From the NCBI RefSeq assembly GCF_009829325.1, contig NZ_VUOS01000021.1, positions 150,402 to 214,401 on the forward strand: DNA of 64,000 bases, written 5' to 3'. Under the pieces are notes generated by a model. The model was given only the letters and a program-made list of their open reading frames with translations, was not told the DNA's origin and ran no database searches. Source of the DNA: Nocardia sp. CY41. GTDB lineage: Bacteria > Actinomycetota > Actinomycetes > Mycobacteriales > Mycobacteriaceae. A program made the position numbers and the translations under genes. Of this stretch, positions 17,354-25,817 are shown in pieces; the stretch's first letter is position 1; each line of letters opens with the position of its first letter.

Positions 17354-17359
17354 AGCCTA
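17354..17359 (-). promoter_or_regulatory. leaderless -10 element of ndk
   Basis: TAGGCT on the minus strand, 7 bases before the GTG start; the typical TANNNT-N6/7-start layout of leaderless actinobacterial mRNAs. No ribosome-binding site is visible. Confidence 0.5.
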
Positions 17360-17465
17360 TCCGGCACACTTTCGGGCAGCGCACCAGCGGTCCGGCTGAT
17401 CGGCGTCGCGGCGCCGCCGCCCCCTCGGCAACACACCGGCAGCGTCCTCGCCTGCCGCCTCGCGG

Positions 17466-17882
17466 CTACGACCGCTGGATGCGCTGGCTGGGCAGCAGGC
17501 CCTTCTCCATCCGGCCGCGCACATCTGCGCGCAGCACCAGGATGAAGCCCCAGACCACGCCGAACACCACGCCGATCACACCGATGGACAGGTGGATGAA
17601 CGCACCGAGCAGGACCAGCACTTGCAGGCCGAGATTGAACGGCAATGCCCAGGACCGCCGCTGCACCCCGGCCCCGAGGAACATCACCACCGCGAGAACC
17701 ACGAGATAGGTGCCCGACAACCAGGTCACCCCGCCCCCGACATCCGCCACCACCGGCAGGGCCAGCAGCACCACGATCGCCTCGAGCACCAGCGTCCCCG
17801 CCATCACCCCGCGGAAGCCCTTCCACGGGTCGGTCGCTGGGGCGGGCACCGCCTGCTCGTCTCGGTCGGCCGGTTCGCTCAT
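17466..17882 (-). CDS. DUF4233-type membrane protein
   Basis: 138 aa from an ATG preceded by GAGGAGGG. Four predicted membrane helices (MAGTLVLEAIVVLLALPVV, LSGTYLVVLAVVMFLG, LPFNLGLQVLVLLGAF, VIGVVFGVVWGFILVL) followed by a basic tail. The same gene (Rv2446c) sits between folC and ndk in mycobacteria. Function is unknown; the constant link with folC suggests only co-expression. Confidence 0.85.
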   Translation of the reverse strand: MSEPADRDEQAVPAPATDPWKGFRGVMAGTLVLEAIVVLLALPVVADVGGGVTWLSGTYLVVLAVVMFLGAGVQRRSWALPFNLGLQVLVLLGAFIHLSIGVIGVVFGVVWGFILVLRADVRGRMEKGLLPSQRIQRS

Positions 17883-17997
17883 GCTGCGCCCTCCTCGGCG
17901 TCCACCGGGCTCACGAAGCGTCCGGCGTTCCTGCGGTGGTTCTCGGCGGCCACGGGCCCGCCGTGGCCGGATAGGCCGCCGTCCGCGCACCCGGCGC

Positions 17998-19464
17998 TCA
18001 CGCCGGGTCCTTCCCGAACAGCGCGCGGGCCGCGCCCGCCGTGACCACCGAACCCGTCACGATCACTCCGGCGCCGGAGACCATCTCGCCCGCGTCGCCC
18101 ACCTCTTCGGCGATCGCGATCGCGGTCTCCAGCGCGTCGGGCAGGGTGGCGGCGGAGACCACGCGCTCGTCACCGAACCGCTGGACCGCGAGGTCGGCGA
18201 GCGTCTCCACGTCCAGCGCGCGGGGCGAACCGTTGCTGGTGACGACGATCTCGTCCAGCACCGGCTCCAGCGCGGTGAGGATGCCGTCGGCGTCCTTGTC
18301 ACCGAGCACCGCGACCACGCCGACCAGTTTGCGGAAGTCGAACTCGTCGGTCAGCGTCGCGGCCAGCGCCTGCGCACCGGCCGGATTGTGCGCGGCGTCG
18401 ATGAAGATGGTGGGCGCGCTGCGCATCCGCTCCAGCCGCCCGGGGCTGGTGACGCTCGCGAAACCGGCGCGCACGGCGTCCACGTCGAGCTTGCGCTGCG
18501 CGCCCGCGCCGAAGAACGCCTCCACCGCCGCCAGCGCGAGCACCGCGTTGCGCGCTTGGTGCTCGCCGTGCAATGGCAGGAAGATCTCGTCGTACACCCC
18601 GCCGAGGCCCTGCAACTCGAGTTGCTGCCCGCCCACCGCGATCTGCCGGGCGAGCACGCGGAACTCCGAGCCCTCGCGCGCGACCGCGGCGTCCATCTCG
18701 ACGGCGCGGCGCAGCAGCACCTCCATCGCCTCCGGTTCCTGCTGCGCGATCACCGCGACGTTGTCGCGCGGGACCAGGCCCTCCGGGGCGCGTTTGATGA
18801 TCCCGGCCTTCTCGCCCGCGATCGAGGCGAGATCCGGGCCGAGGTATTCGGTGTGATCCAAGCCGATCGGCGTGATCACCGCGACCTGCCCGTCCACCAC
18901 GTTCGTGGCGTCCCAGGTGCCGCCCAATCCCGTCTCGACGACGGCCACGTCGACCGGCGCCTCGGCGAAGGCGGCGAACGCCATGCCGGTGAGCACCTCG
19001 AACTTGCTCATCGCGGGACCGCCCGCGGCCGCCGACTGCTTGTCGATCATTTCGACGTACGGCAGCAACTCGCGGTAGATCTCCACGTACCGCGCGGGCG
19101 TGATCGGCGCGTTGTCGATACTGATCCGCTCGGTGGCCAGTTGCAGATGCGGACTGGTGATCCGGCCGGTGCGCCGATGCAGCGCGGTGAGCAGCGCGTC
19201 GATCATCCTGGTCACCGAGGTCTTGCCGTTGGTGCCCGCGATGTGGATCGCCGGGTAGCTCTGCTGTGGTGAGCCCAGCAGATCCATCAGCGTGGCGATC
19301 CGGGTGAGCGAGGGCTCGATCTTGGTCTCCGGCCAGCGCCGGTCGAGTTCCGCCTCGACCAGCGCCATCTCGGCCAGCTCCACCGGAGAGGGACCGGAGC
19401 CGAGCCGCGCACCGCCGCCACGGCTCTCGTCGTCGCCGTATTGCGGTTCCGGCTCTTGGTTCAC
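17998..19464 (-). CDS. folC: folylpolyglutamate synthase / dihydrofolate synthase
   Basis: 488 aa, similar to the 487-aa mycobacterial enzyme. Adds glutamates to folates. Contains the ATP-binding GTNGKTS at 77-83, the Mur-ligase-type LGGTWDATN and GLDHTEYLG segments, and DAAHNPAG in the C-terminal domain. Its GTG start overlaps the valS stop as GTGA, giving translational coupling. The first about 40 residues are acidic and Gly-rich, a common actinobacterial extension. Confidence 0.97.
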   Translation of the reverse strand: MNQEPEPQYGDDESRGGGARLGSGPSPVELAEMALVEAELDRRWPETKIEPSLTRIATLMDLLGSPQQSYPAIHIAGTNGKTSVTRMIDALLTALHRRTGRITSPHLQLATERISIDNAPITPARYVEIYRELLPYVEMIDKQSAAAGGPAMSKFEVLTGMAFAAFAEAPVDVAVVETGLGGTWDATNVVDGQVAVITPIGLDHTEYLGPDLASIAGEKAGIIKRAPEGLVPRDNVAVIAQQEPEAMEVLLRRAVEMDAAVAREGSEFRVLARQIAVGGQQLELQGLGGVYDEIFLPLHGEHQARNAVLALAAVEAFFGAGAQRKLDVDAVRAGFASVTSPGRLERMRSAPTIFIDAAHNPAGAQALAATLTDEFDFRKLVGVVAVLGDKDADGILTALEPVLDEIVVTSNGSPRALDVETLADLAVQRFGDERVVSAATLPDALETAIAIAEEVGDAGEMVSGAGVIVTGSVVTAGAARALFGKDPA

Positions 19465-22139
19465 TTGCCGCTCAACTCCGCCAGTCGCGCCCCGATCCGC
19501 GCCACCTCGTCGGAGGCGATCTGCTGCCTGCCGCGGATCTTGTCGACCACGTGCTCGGGCGCCTTGGCCAGGAACGCCTCGTTGCCGAGCTTGGCGGCGG
19601 TGCCCTGGAGCTCCTTCTGCGCGGCGGCGAGGTCCTTCTCCAGCCTGCGGCGTTCGGCGTCCAGGTCGACCGCGCCCGAGGTGTCCAGCTCCACGGTGAC
19701 CGTTCCGGCGCTCAGGCGGACCTCCACCGACGCGGTGGCGGCGAACTCGGACCCGGGCTCGGTGAGCCGCGCCAGGTTCGCCACCGACGCCGCCTGCTCG
19801 CCGAGGCCGGCCGCGTCCAGGCCGATCAGCTTGGCCGCGACCTTCTGCTTGTCCGCCAGGCCTTGGTCGCTGCGGAACCGCCGGATCTCCGTGATCAACC
19901 GCTGCGTATCGGAGATACGTTGCGCGCCTTCCTGATCCGCGGGCACACCGGATGCCTGCGGCCACGGCGCGACCACCACCGACTCGCCGCCGGTCAGCGC
20001 CTGCCACAACGTCTCGGTGACGAACGGGATGACCGGATGCAGCAGGCGCAGCACGGCGTCGAGCACGGAGCCGAGCACGAGCTGGGTCGCCTCGGCGCGC
20101 GCGCCGTCGGCGGCGAACTGCACCTTGGCCAGTTCCAGGTACCAGTCGCACAGCTCGTCCCAGGCGAAGTGGTAGAGGGCCTCGCAGGCCTTGCCGAACT
20201 CGTAGGCGTCGAACGCGGCGTCGGCTTCGGCGCGCACCGCGTCCAGCCGGTCCAGGATCCAGCGGTCGGCGTCGGTGAGTTGCGCGCGGTCGGGCAGGTC
20301 GCCCACCCGCGCGCCGTTCATCAGCGCGAACTTGGTCGCGTTGAACAGCTTGGTCACGAAGCTGCGTGAGGCGAGCACGTGCGGCTCGCCGACCGAGAGG
20401 TCGCCGCCCGGCTGCGCGCCGCGCGCGAGGGTGAACCGGGTGGCGTCGGCGCCGAAGGCGTTGATCCAATCCAGCGGGTCGATGCCGTTGCCGCGCGACT
20501 TGGACATCTTCTTGCCGAACTGGTCACGGATCAGGCCGTGCAGGAAGACGTCCTTGAACGGCACCTGGCGCTCGCCGCCCTTGCCCGCGGTCAGCGCGGC
20601 GTCCTCGGCGACGTAGGTGCCGAACATCATCATCCGCGCCACCCAGAAGAACAGGATGTCGTAGCCGGTGACGAGCACGCTGGTGGGATAGAACTTCTCG
20701 AGTTCGGCGGTGGCGTGCGGCCAGCCCATCGTGGAGAACGGCCACAGGCCGGAGGAGAACCAGGTGTCCAGCACATCCGGGTCCTGCACCCAGCCTTCGG
20801 GCGCCTGCTCGTCGGGCCCGACGCACACCACTTCACCCTCGGGGCCGTACCAGATCGGGATGCGGTGACCCCACCACAGCTGGCGCGAGATGCACCAGTC
20901 GTGCATGTCGTCGACCCAGCCGAACCAGCGCGGCTCCTGGCTCTTGGGGTGGATCACGGTGTCGCCGTTGCGGACGGCGTCACCGGCGGCCTTGGCCAGC
21001 GACTCGACCTTCACCCACCACTGCATGGACAGCCGCGGCTCGATCGGCTCGCCGGTGCGCTCGGAGTGCCCGACGCTGTGCAGGTAGGGCCGCTTCTCGG
21101 CGACCACCCTGCCCTCGCGCGCGAGCCGCTCGCGCACCTTGACGCGCGCCTCGAAACGGTCCATGCCGTCGAATTCGGTTCCGGTGCCGGTGATCCGGCC
21201 ACGCTCGTCCATGATGGTCGGCATCGGCAGCCCGTGCCGCAGACCCATCTCGAAGTCGTTGGGGTCGTGGGCCGGAGTGATCTTCACCGCGCCCGAGCCG
21301 AATTCGGGATCGACGTAGTCGTCGGCGATGATCGGGATCTGCCGCCCGGTGATCGGGTGCTCCAGAGTGGTGCCGATCAAGGCCCGGTAACGCGGGTCCT
21401 CCGGATGCACCGCCACGGCCGTGTCGCCGAGCATGGTCTCCACCCGGGTGGTGGCCACCACGACGTGCGGTTCGTCGTCGGCGAGCGAGCCGTAGCGCAG
21501 CGAGACCAGCTCGCCTTCCACGTCCTCGTACTTCACCTCGATGTCGGAGATCGCGGTGCGCAGCTCCGGCGACCAGTTCACCAGCCGCTCGGCGCGGTAG
21601 ATCAGGCCCGCGTCGTAGAGTCGCTTGAACATGGTCTGCACGGCGCGCGACAGACCCTCGTCCATGGTGAAGCGGTCCCGGCTCCAGTCGACACCGTCGC
21701 CGAGCGCGCGCATCTGCCATTGGATGGCGCCGCCGGATTCCCGCTTCCAGTCCCACACCTTCTGCACGAACAGTTCGCGGCCGAAGTCTTCCTTCGTCTT
21801 GCCGTCCACCGCCAGCTGCTTCTCCACCACGGTCTGGGTGGCGATGCCCGCGTGGTCCATGCCGGGCAGCCAGAGCACCTCGTAGCCCTGCATGCGCTTG
21901 CGGCGCGAGAGCGTGTCCATCAAGGTGTGGTCGAGTGCGTGGCCCATGTGCAGCGTGCCGGTGACGTTGGGCGGCGGCAGCACGATCGAATAGGCCGGCT
22001 TGCCGCTGCCCGGATCGGCGGTGAAATAGCCCGCGGCTACCCAGCGCTCGTACATCTCGGCCTCCACCTCGCCGGGAGTCCAGCTCTTGGGGAGGGCATC
22101 GGCACGATTACGCGTGTTGTCAGGGGCTGCGCTGGTCAC
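19461..22139 (-). CDS. valS: valyl-tRNA synthetase
   Basis: 892 aa. Charges tRNA-Val. HMGH at about 64-67 is the class I HIGH motif and KMSKS lies near residue 550. The CP1 editing domain and anticodon-binding domain are in order, and the C-terminus ends in the coiled-coil arm (LDAERRRLEKDLAAAQKELQ) typical of ValRS. GTG start; the frame closes just upstream. The 288-bp upstream gap carries a strong terminator hairpin of the flavoprotein gene. No T-box was recognised. Confidence 0.98.
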   Translation of the reverse strand: MTSAAPDNTRNRADALPKSWTPGEVEAEMYERWVAAGYFTADPGSGKPAYSIVLPPPNVTGTLHMGHALDHTLMDTLSRRKRMQGYEVLWLPGMDHAGIATQTVVEKQLAVDGKTKEDFGRELFVQKVWDWKRESGGAIQWQMRALGDGVDWSRDRFTMDEGLSRAVQTMFKRLYDAGLIYRAERLVNWSPELRTAISDIEVKYEDVEGELVSLRYGSLADDEPHVVVATTRVETMLGDTAVAVHPEDPRYRALIGTTLEHPITGRQIPIIADDYVDPEFGSGAVKITPAHDPNDFEMGLRHGLPMPTIMDERGRITGTGTEFDGMDRFEARVKVRERLAREGRVVAEKRPYLHSVGHSERTGEPIEPRLSMQWWVKVESLAKAAGDAVRNGDTVIHPKSQEPRWFGWVDDMHDWCISRQLWWGHRIPIWYGPEGEVVCVGPDEQAPEGWVQDPDVLDTWFSSGLWPFSTMGWPHATAELEKFYPTSVLVTGYDILFFWVARMMMFGTYVAEDAALTAGKGGERQVPFKDVFLHGLIRDQFGKKMSKSRGNGIDPLDWINAFGADATRFTLARGAQPGGDLSVGEPHVLASRSFVTKLFNATKFALMNGARVGDLPDRAQLTDADRWILDRLDAVRAEADAAFDAYEFGKACEALYHFAWDELCDWYLELAKVQFAADGARAEATQLVLGSVLDAVLRLLHPVIPFVTETLWQALTGGESVVVAPWPQASGVPADQEGAQRISDTQRLITEIRRFRSDQGLADKQKVAAKLIGLDAAGLGEQAASVANLARLTEPGSEFAATASVEVRLSAGTVTVELDTSGAVDLDAERRRLEKDLAAAQKELQGTAAKLGNEAFLAKAPEHVVDKIRGRQQIASDEVARIGARLAELSGK

Positions 22140-22290
22140 CCCGCGATTCTAGAGCCCGCCGATCCGCCCACCTCGGGTCGGTCGACCCCGGTCGCCTGCG
22201 GTCGGCGGATCCGCGGGTCGACACCGCGCGGGAATCGCGAGGAATATCCGCCCGCCGGGCACCCGCGCGACGCTATTTCGCGATGAAGAC

Positions 22291-22338
22291 AAAAAGAGGC
22301 GGAGTCTTCGGTGGATGAGGGACACCGAACACTCCGCC
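22291..22338 (-). terminator. intrinsic terminator of the flavoprotein gene, upstream of valS
   Basis: Arms 22323-22338 and 22298-22313 form a 16-bp stem with a single mismatch and a 9-base loop. On the minus strand it is followed by CTCTTTTT, a T-run at 22295-22291. It lies 90 bp past the flavoprotein stop and 150 bp before valS. The strength and T-run make it the clearest rho-independent terminator in the window. Confidence 0.85.
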
Positions 22339-22427
22339 CATGTCAGTAGCTTACCGGCGATCCGAGACCGAGCTCGGAATCCATAAGCAATTCTCAGCTT
22401 CCGACATTTCGGACCCGGATATTCCGC

Positions 22428-23354
22428 TCAACGGACGAGCACGGCGATCTCGGCCGCCACCAAGTCGCCGTTGATCGCGATCGCGGCGGCCGAGCCCGCT
22501 CCCGCGGCGGAGATGACCTGAGCTGCCGGATTGCTGACGTTGCCCGCGGCCCACACACCCGGCACGCTGGTGCGTCCGGTGGCGTCCGTCGCCACCCAGC
22601 CGCCGTCGTCGAACGCGCAGCCGAGCGCGACCAGCACTTCGTCGTTGGCACGGAAAGTCGGCGCGACGAACATCGCGGCCCTCGGTATCGCCCGCCCGTC
22701 GGCCAGTTCCACACCGCGCAGCCGGTCGTCCACCACGAACCGGGCGACCCGACCCTCGAGCAGCCGGACGCCGCGAGCGTCCAAGTGGGCGCGGTCGTCG
22801 TCGGACAGGGTCATCGTGTTCGCGAAGAAGACGACGTCGTCCGACCACTGGGGCAACAGCAGCGCCAGGTGCACCGCGCGGGCCGAGGCGCCGGGCTCCG
22901 GCCCGCCGAGCACGCCGATCGGCTGGTCCCGGACCTCGTAGCCGTGGCAGTACGGGCAGTGCAGCACGTCACGGCCCCACCGCTCGCGCACTCCGGGCAG
23001 CTCCGGCAGTTCGTCGCGCAGCCCGGTGGCCACGAGCACGCGACGAGCCCGCAGCGCTCCGCCGCCACCGAGCCGCAGCGTGTGGTCGGCCTCCCCGGTG
23101 CGCTCGGCGCCGACGACGACGTCATCGATCATCTCCGCGCCATAGCTCACGGCCTCGGCGGCCCCGCTCGCCAGCAGTTCCGCCGGTGGCATCCCGTCCC
23201 GGGACAGAAACCCGTGCATGTGCTCGGCAGGCGCGTTACGCGGCGCGCCGCCCCTGACCACCGCGACGCGCCGCCGCGCCCGGGCCAGGACCAACGCACC
23301 GGACAATCCCGCCGCTCCGCCGCCCACGATCACCACGTCATATGTCTCGCTCAT
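22428..23354 (-). CDS. thioredoxin-reductase-like NAD(P)/FAD oxidoreductase
   Basis: 308 aa. FAD motif VIVGGGAAGLSGA at residues 8-20, the redox-active CPYC at 133-136, a rather degenerate NADPH-binding segment (GVLGGPEPGASA), and the C-terminal VWAAGNV...Q(V) FAD motif. Typical of stand-alone thioredoxin-reductase-like proteins, some acting on dithiols of secondary metabolites or small redox carriers. No thioredoxin gene is adjacent. It is divergent from an XRE-cupin regulator gene, 91 bp away, which is its likely controller. Followed by a strong terminator. Confidence 0.85.
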   Translation of the reverse strand: MSETYDVVIVGGGAAGLSGALVLARARRRVAVVRGGAPRNAPAEHMHGFLSRDGMPPAELLASGAAEAVSYGAEMIDDVVVGAERTGEADHTLRLGGGGALRARRVLVATGLRDELPELPGVRERWGRDVLHCPYCHGYEVRDQPIGVLGGPEPGASARAVHLALLLPQWSDDVVFFANTMTLSDDDRAHLDARGVRLLEGRVARFVVDDRLRGVELADGRAIPRAAMFVAPTFRANDEVLVALGCAFDDGGWVATDATGRTSVPGVWAAGNVSNPAAQVISAAGAGSAAAIAINGDLVAAEIAVLVR

Positions 23355-23400
23355 CCGCGATCACCTCCATGGATACCGTGCCACCCGTCCCACCGATTCA

Positions 23401-23414
23401 GCAACTGATGTTGC
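23401..23414. promoter_or_regulatory. inverted repeat in the divergent flavoprotein/XRE-cupin gap
   Basis: GCAAC-TGAT-GTTGC in the 91-bp gap, the only clear dyad there, and followed by an A-rich CCAAAAT. Candidate operator for the XRE-cupin regulator. Confidence 0.4.
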
Positions 23415-23445
23415 CAAAATCGGGAAGTCGCGGTGCACTGGTGAC

Positions 23446-24039
23446 ATGTCCACACCACCGGCTGTCGCCCAAGCCCTCGCCGATATCGGGCCCCGGCTCA
23501 AAGCGCTGCGCACTCGCCGCAACGTCACGCTCACCGCGCTGGCCGAAAGCACCGGGATCTCCAAGAGCACGCTGTCGCGGCTCGAGTCCGGTCAACGGAA
23601 GGCCAGCCTGGAACTGCTGCTGCCGATCGCGATGGCCCACCAGGTGCCCTTGGACGAATTGGTGGCCGCGCCCGCGATCGCCGATCCGCGAGTCCACACG
23701 ACGGCGTGGAAGATGAACGGGCTCACCATTGTTCCACTGACCCGGCAGCCGGGTCCGCTGCAAGCGTTCAAGATCATCATCCCACCTGAGCGCGGCGAAC
23801 CCGACCCCAAGGTGCACGAGGGTTTCGAGTGGCTCTATGTACTGTCCGGACGACTGCGGCTGGTGCTCGGCGAGCACGATCTGGTGCTCGGCCCGGGCGA
23901 GGCCGCGGAATTCGACACCCGTCAACCGCATTGGTTCGGGAGCGCGGGCCGAGGGCCGGTGGAAATCCTGAGCCTTTTCGGGTCACAGGGCGAACGAATG
24001 CATCTTCGCGCGCGGTCGGCGGGCCGGAAGCGCGCGTGA
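23446..24039 (+). CDS. XRE-family regulator with C-terminal cupin domain
   Basis: 197 aa from the ATG at 23446. Residues 12-66 form the helix-turn-helix (LKALRTRRNVTLTALAESTG, then ISKSTLSRLESGQRKAS). Residues about 100-185 form a cupin (HEGFEWLYVLSGRLRLVLG, then DTRQPHWFG), which would bind a small ligand or metal. This architecture is common in repressors of adjacent oxidoreductase genes; here the divergent thioredoxin-reductase-like gene. Upstream in-frame codons exist but MSTPPAVAQALADIGPRLK fits the family N-terminus. Confidence 0.88.
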   Translation: MSTPPAVAQALADIGPRLKALRTRRNVTLTALAESTGISKSTLSRLESGQRKASLELLLPIAMAHQVPLDELVAAPAIADPRVHTTAWKMNGLTIVPLTRQPGPLQAFKIIIPPERGEPDPKVHEGFEWLYVLSGRLRLVLGEHDLVLGPGEAAEFDTRQPHWFGSAGRGPVEILSLFGSQGERMHLRARSAGRKRA

Positions 24040-24100
24040 CCCATTCATGTCCAAAATGTCCATTATTGCCAAAACGTGAATTTTCCGGACCCTGGAAAGG

Positions 24101-24856
24101 GTGAATACCCCAGGCGCTCCTCCCCCCGTGAATCCCCAAGAAAAACCAGGGTTTTCCCGGTTGCCGAACAGGCGTCGGCTGCGGACGCTGGGAGAGGTGA
24201 ACCCCCCGCTGGAGGCGTACGCCCCCGAACCCCGGCTGCCGGTCCTCGTACCGGAGACGCTGCACGATCTGCGCGGTCGGACGATCACGGAGATCCGGTA
24301 TCCCGCCGCGGCGGCGCTGGTCGTCGCGGGCGTCCCCGGCGCGGGCAAGAGCACCGCGCTGCGCAAGTTCTTCGGCGCCGACGCGGCGGCCACCACGCCC
24401 TCACGCAATGCCGCCGGGGTGCTGGTGCTCGACTCGATGCAGGCGCGTAATCGCTGGCGGCCCAAGCTGTGGTGGCTGCCCTACCAGCTGTGGCGCCCGC
24501 TGGTGCACGTCGCGCACTTCCAGGCCATTCGCACCGCGTTGCGGGAGGCAGGCGGCCCGGTCGTCATCCACGACTGCGCCACCTTCGGATGGGCGCGCGC
24601 GCTGATCGCGCGCTGGGCGGCGGATCGCGAGCTGCACCTGCTCATGCTGGACGTGCCCGCGGCGGTGGCCCGCGCGGGCCAGCACAGCCGCGGCCGGCGG
24701 ATCAACCACGTGGTCTTCCGGCTGCACGTGCGGCGCTGGCGGCGACTGATGCGCACCGTGGCGGCGCAGCGCCGGTCGGCAGACCGCGCGTCCCGATCGG
24801 TGGTCATCGTCGACCGCGCGGCCGTGAACGACCTGCAGTACGTGACGTTCGCCTGA
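24101..24856 (+). CDS. P-loop ATP-binding protein (kinase-like), unknown substrate
   Basis: 251 aa in the longest version. Walker A GVPGAGKST at 77-85 and a Walker-B-like LHLLMLDV. A basic RGRRINHVVFRLHVRRWRR segment could be a lid. This looks like a small nucleoside- or zeta-type kinase, but no specific family was recognised. The start is uncertain: the GTG at 24101 has GGAAAGG directly before it, and GTGs at 24128 and 24197 are alternatives. The gap in front is unusually AT-rich for this genome and may hold its promoter. Convergent with the diacylglycerol-kinase-like gene. Confidence 0.65.
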   Translation: MNTPGAPPPVNPQEKPGFSRLPNRRRLRTLGEVNPPLEAYAPEPRLPVLVPETLHDLRGRTITEIRYPAAAALVVAGVPGAGKSTALRKFFGADAAATTPSRNAAGVLVLDSMQARNRWRPKLWWLPYQLWRPLVHVAHFQAIRTALREAGGPVVIHDCATFGWARALIARWAADRELHLLMLDVPAAVARAGQHSRGRRINHVVFRLHVRRWRRLMRTVAAQRRSADRASRSVVIVDRAAVNDLQYVTFA

Positions 24857-24872
24857 CCGGACGCCGCCGCGG

Positions 24873-25817
24873 TCAGGGCACCAGAACGGTCAACGCCGCC
24901 GGCACCGCCCGGACCGTGATCGGCAGCGTGCCCGCCGGTTCGCCGTCCGCGGTGGCGGGCGCGCCCGCCGCGGTGAGCGTGACGGCCGCGGCGCGGAACT
25001 GCTTGACCTCCGGGTGATTCTGCCGTTTGCCCGCCGACAGCGCGGGCAGCAGGCGCAGCATCTCCGCGCGCGACAACGCGCCGACCACGGTCAGGTCGAG
25101 CAGTCCGTCGTCCATCAGCGCGTCCGGGCAGATCAGCATGCCGCCGCCGTAGGTGCGGGTGTTGCCGACCGCGACCATGACCGCCTCGGTCGCCAACGCC
25201 GAGCCGGCGCCGGGGTTGGTCAGTCCGTCGGTCACCGCGTCCACCAGCTCGACCCGGTAGGGCACGGTGAAGCGTCCGGAGATCTCGGCCAGCGCGGCGA
25301 CGGTGTAACGCAGTCTGCCCTTCGGCCAGCGCATCTCGTTCGCGCGCAGGGTGACCCGCGCGTCGAATCCGGTACCCGCCACCGTGGCGAACCACATCGG
25401 CGGGTCGGACGACTCGATGCGGCCGAGGTCGATCGTCCTGGTCCGCCCGCACAACACGAGCGAGGCGGCGGCTTGCGGATCGTCGGTCGGCACGCCGAGT
25501 TCCCTGGCCAGATCGTTGCCGGTACCCGCGGGAATCATGCCGAGCGCCACCCCGGTCTCGGCGACGGCCGGGAGGGTCACGTTGATCAGGCCGTCGCCGC
25601 CGACGCACACCACGGCATCGGGTCTCGCACGCCCGGCGATCGAATCCCGCACCTGCCGGACTGTTTCGGCGGCCGAGGGAGCGCATACCTGCGTGACCTC
25701 CGCGCCGCCCGCGCGGAAGCGGGCGATCGCGACGCTCGCCGCGTCGCCTCCCCTGCCGTGCCCGGACCGCGGATTGGTCACCACGGTGATCTTGCGCACC
25801 GGCGAGTAGTCGTTCAC
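24873..25817 (-). CDS. diacylglycerol kinase family lipid kinase
   Basis: 314 aa from a GTG that overlaps the preceding stop as GTGA. The DAGK catalytic domain has VVTNPRSGHGR near residue 11, VVCVGGDGLINVT and the nucleotide-binding IPAGTGNDLARELG. The C-terminal half (YGGGMLICPDALMDDGLLDL) is typical of DgkB/YegS-like lipid kinases. It would phosphorylate diacylglycerol or a related lipid to its phosphate. Coupling with an alkylglycerone-phosphate-synthase-like oxidase suggests an ether-lipid or glycerolipid substrate, an inference from context. Confidence 0.88.
   Translation of the reverse strand: MNDYSPVRKITVVTNPRSGHGRGGDAASVAIARFRAGGAEVTQVCAPSAAETVRQVRDSIAGRARPDAVVCVGGDGLINVTLPAVAETGVALGMIPAGTGNDLARELGVPTDDPQAAASLVLCGRTRTIDLGRIESSDPPMWFATVAGTGFDARVTLRANEMRWPKGRLRYTVAALAEISGRFTVPYRVELVDAVTDGLTNPGAGSALATEAVMVAVGNTRTYGGGMLICPDALMDDGLLDLTVVGALSRAEMLRLLPALSAGKRQNHPEVKQFRAAAVTLTAAGAPATADGEPAGTLPITVRAVPAALTVLVP

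Noticed and set aside
20379..22286. Long plus-strand reading frame opposite valS
   Set aside because: Antisense of a certain gene; the open frame results from GC-rich codon bias. The same applies to long frames opposite rne, the LuxR genes and the molybdoenzyme.
22140..22427. T-box leader for valS
   Set aside because: The only strong structure is a simple terminator. No T-box sequence, stem I or specifier loop is visible.
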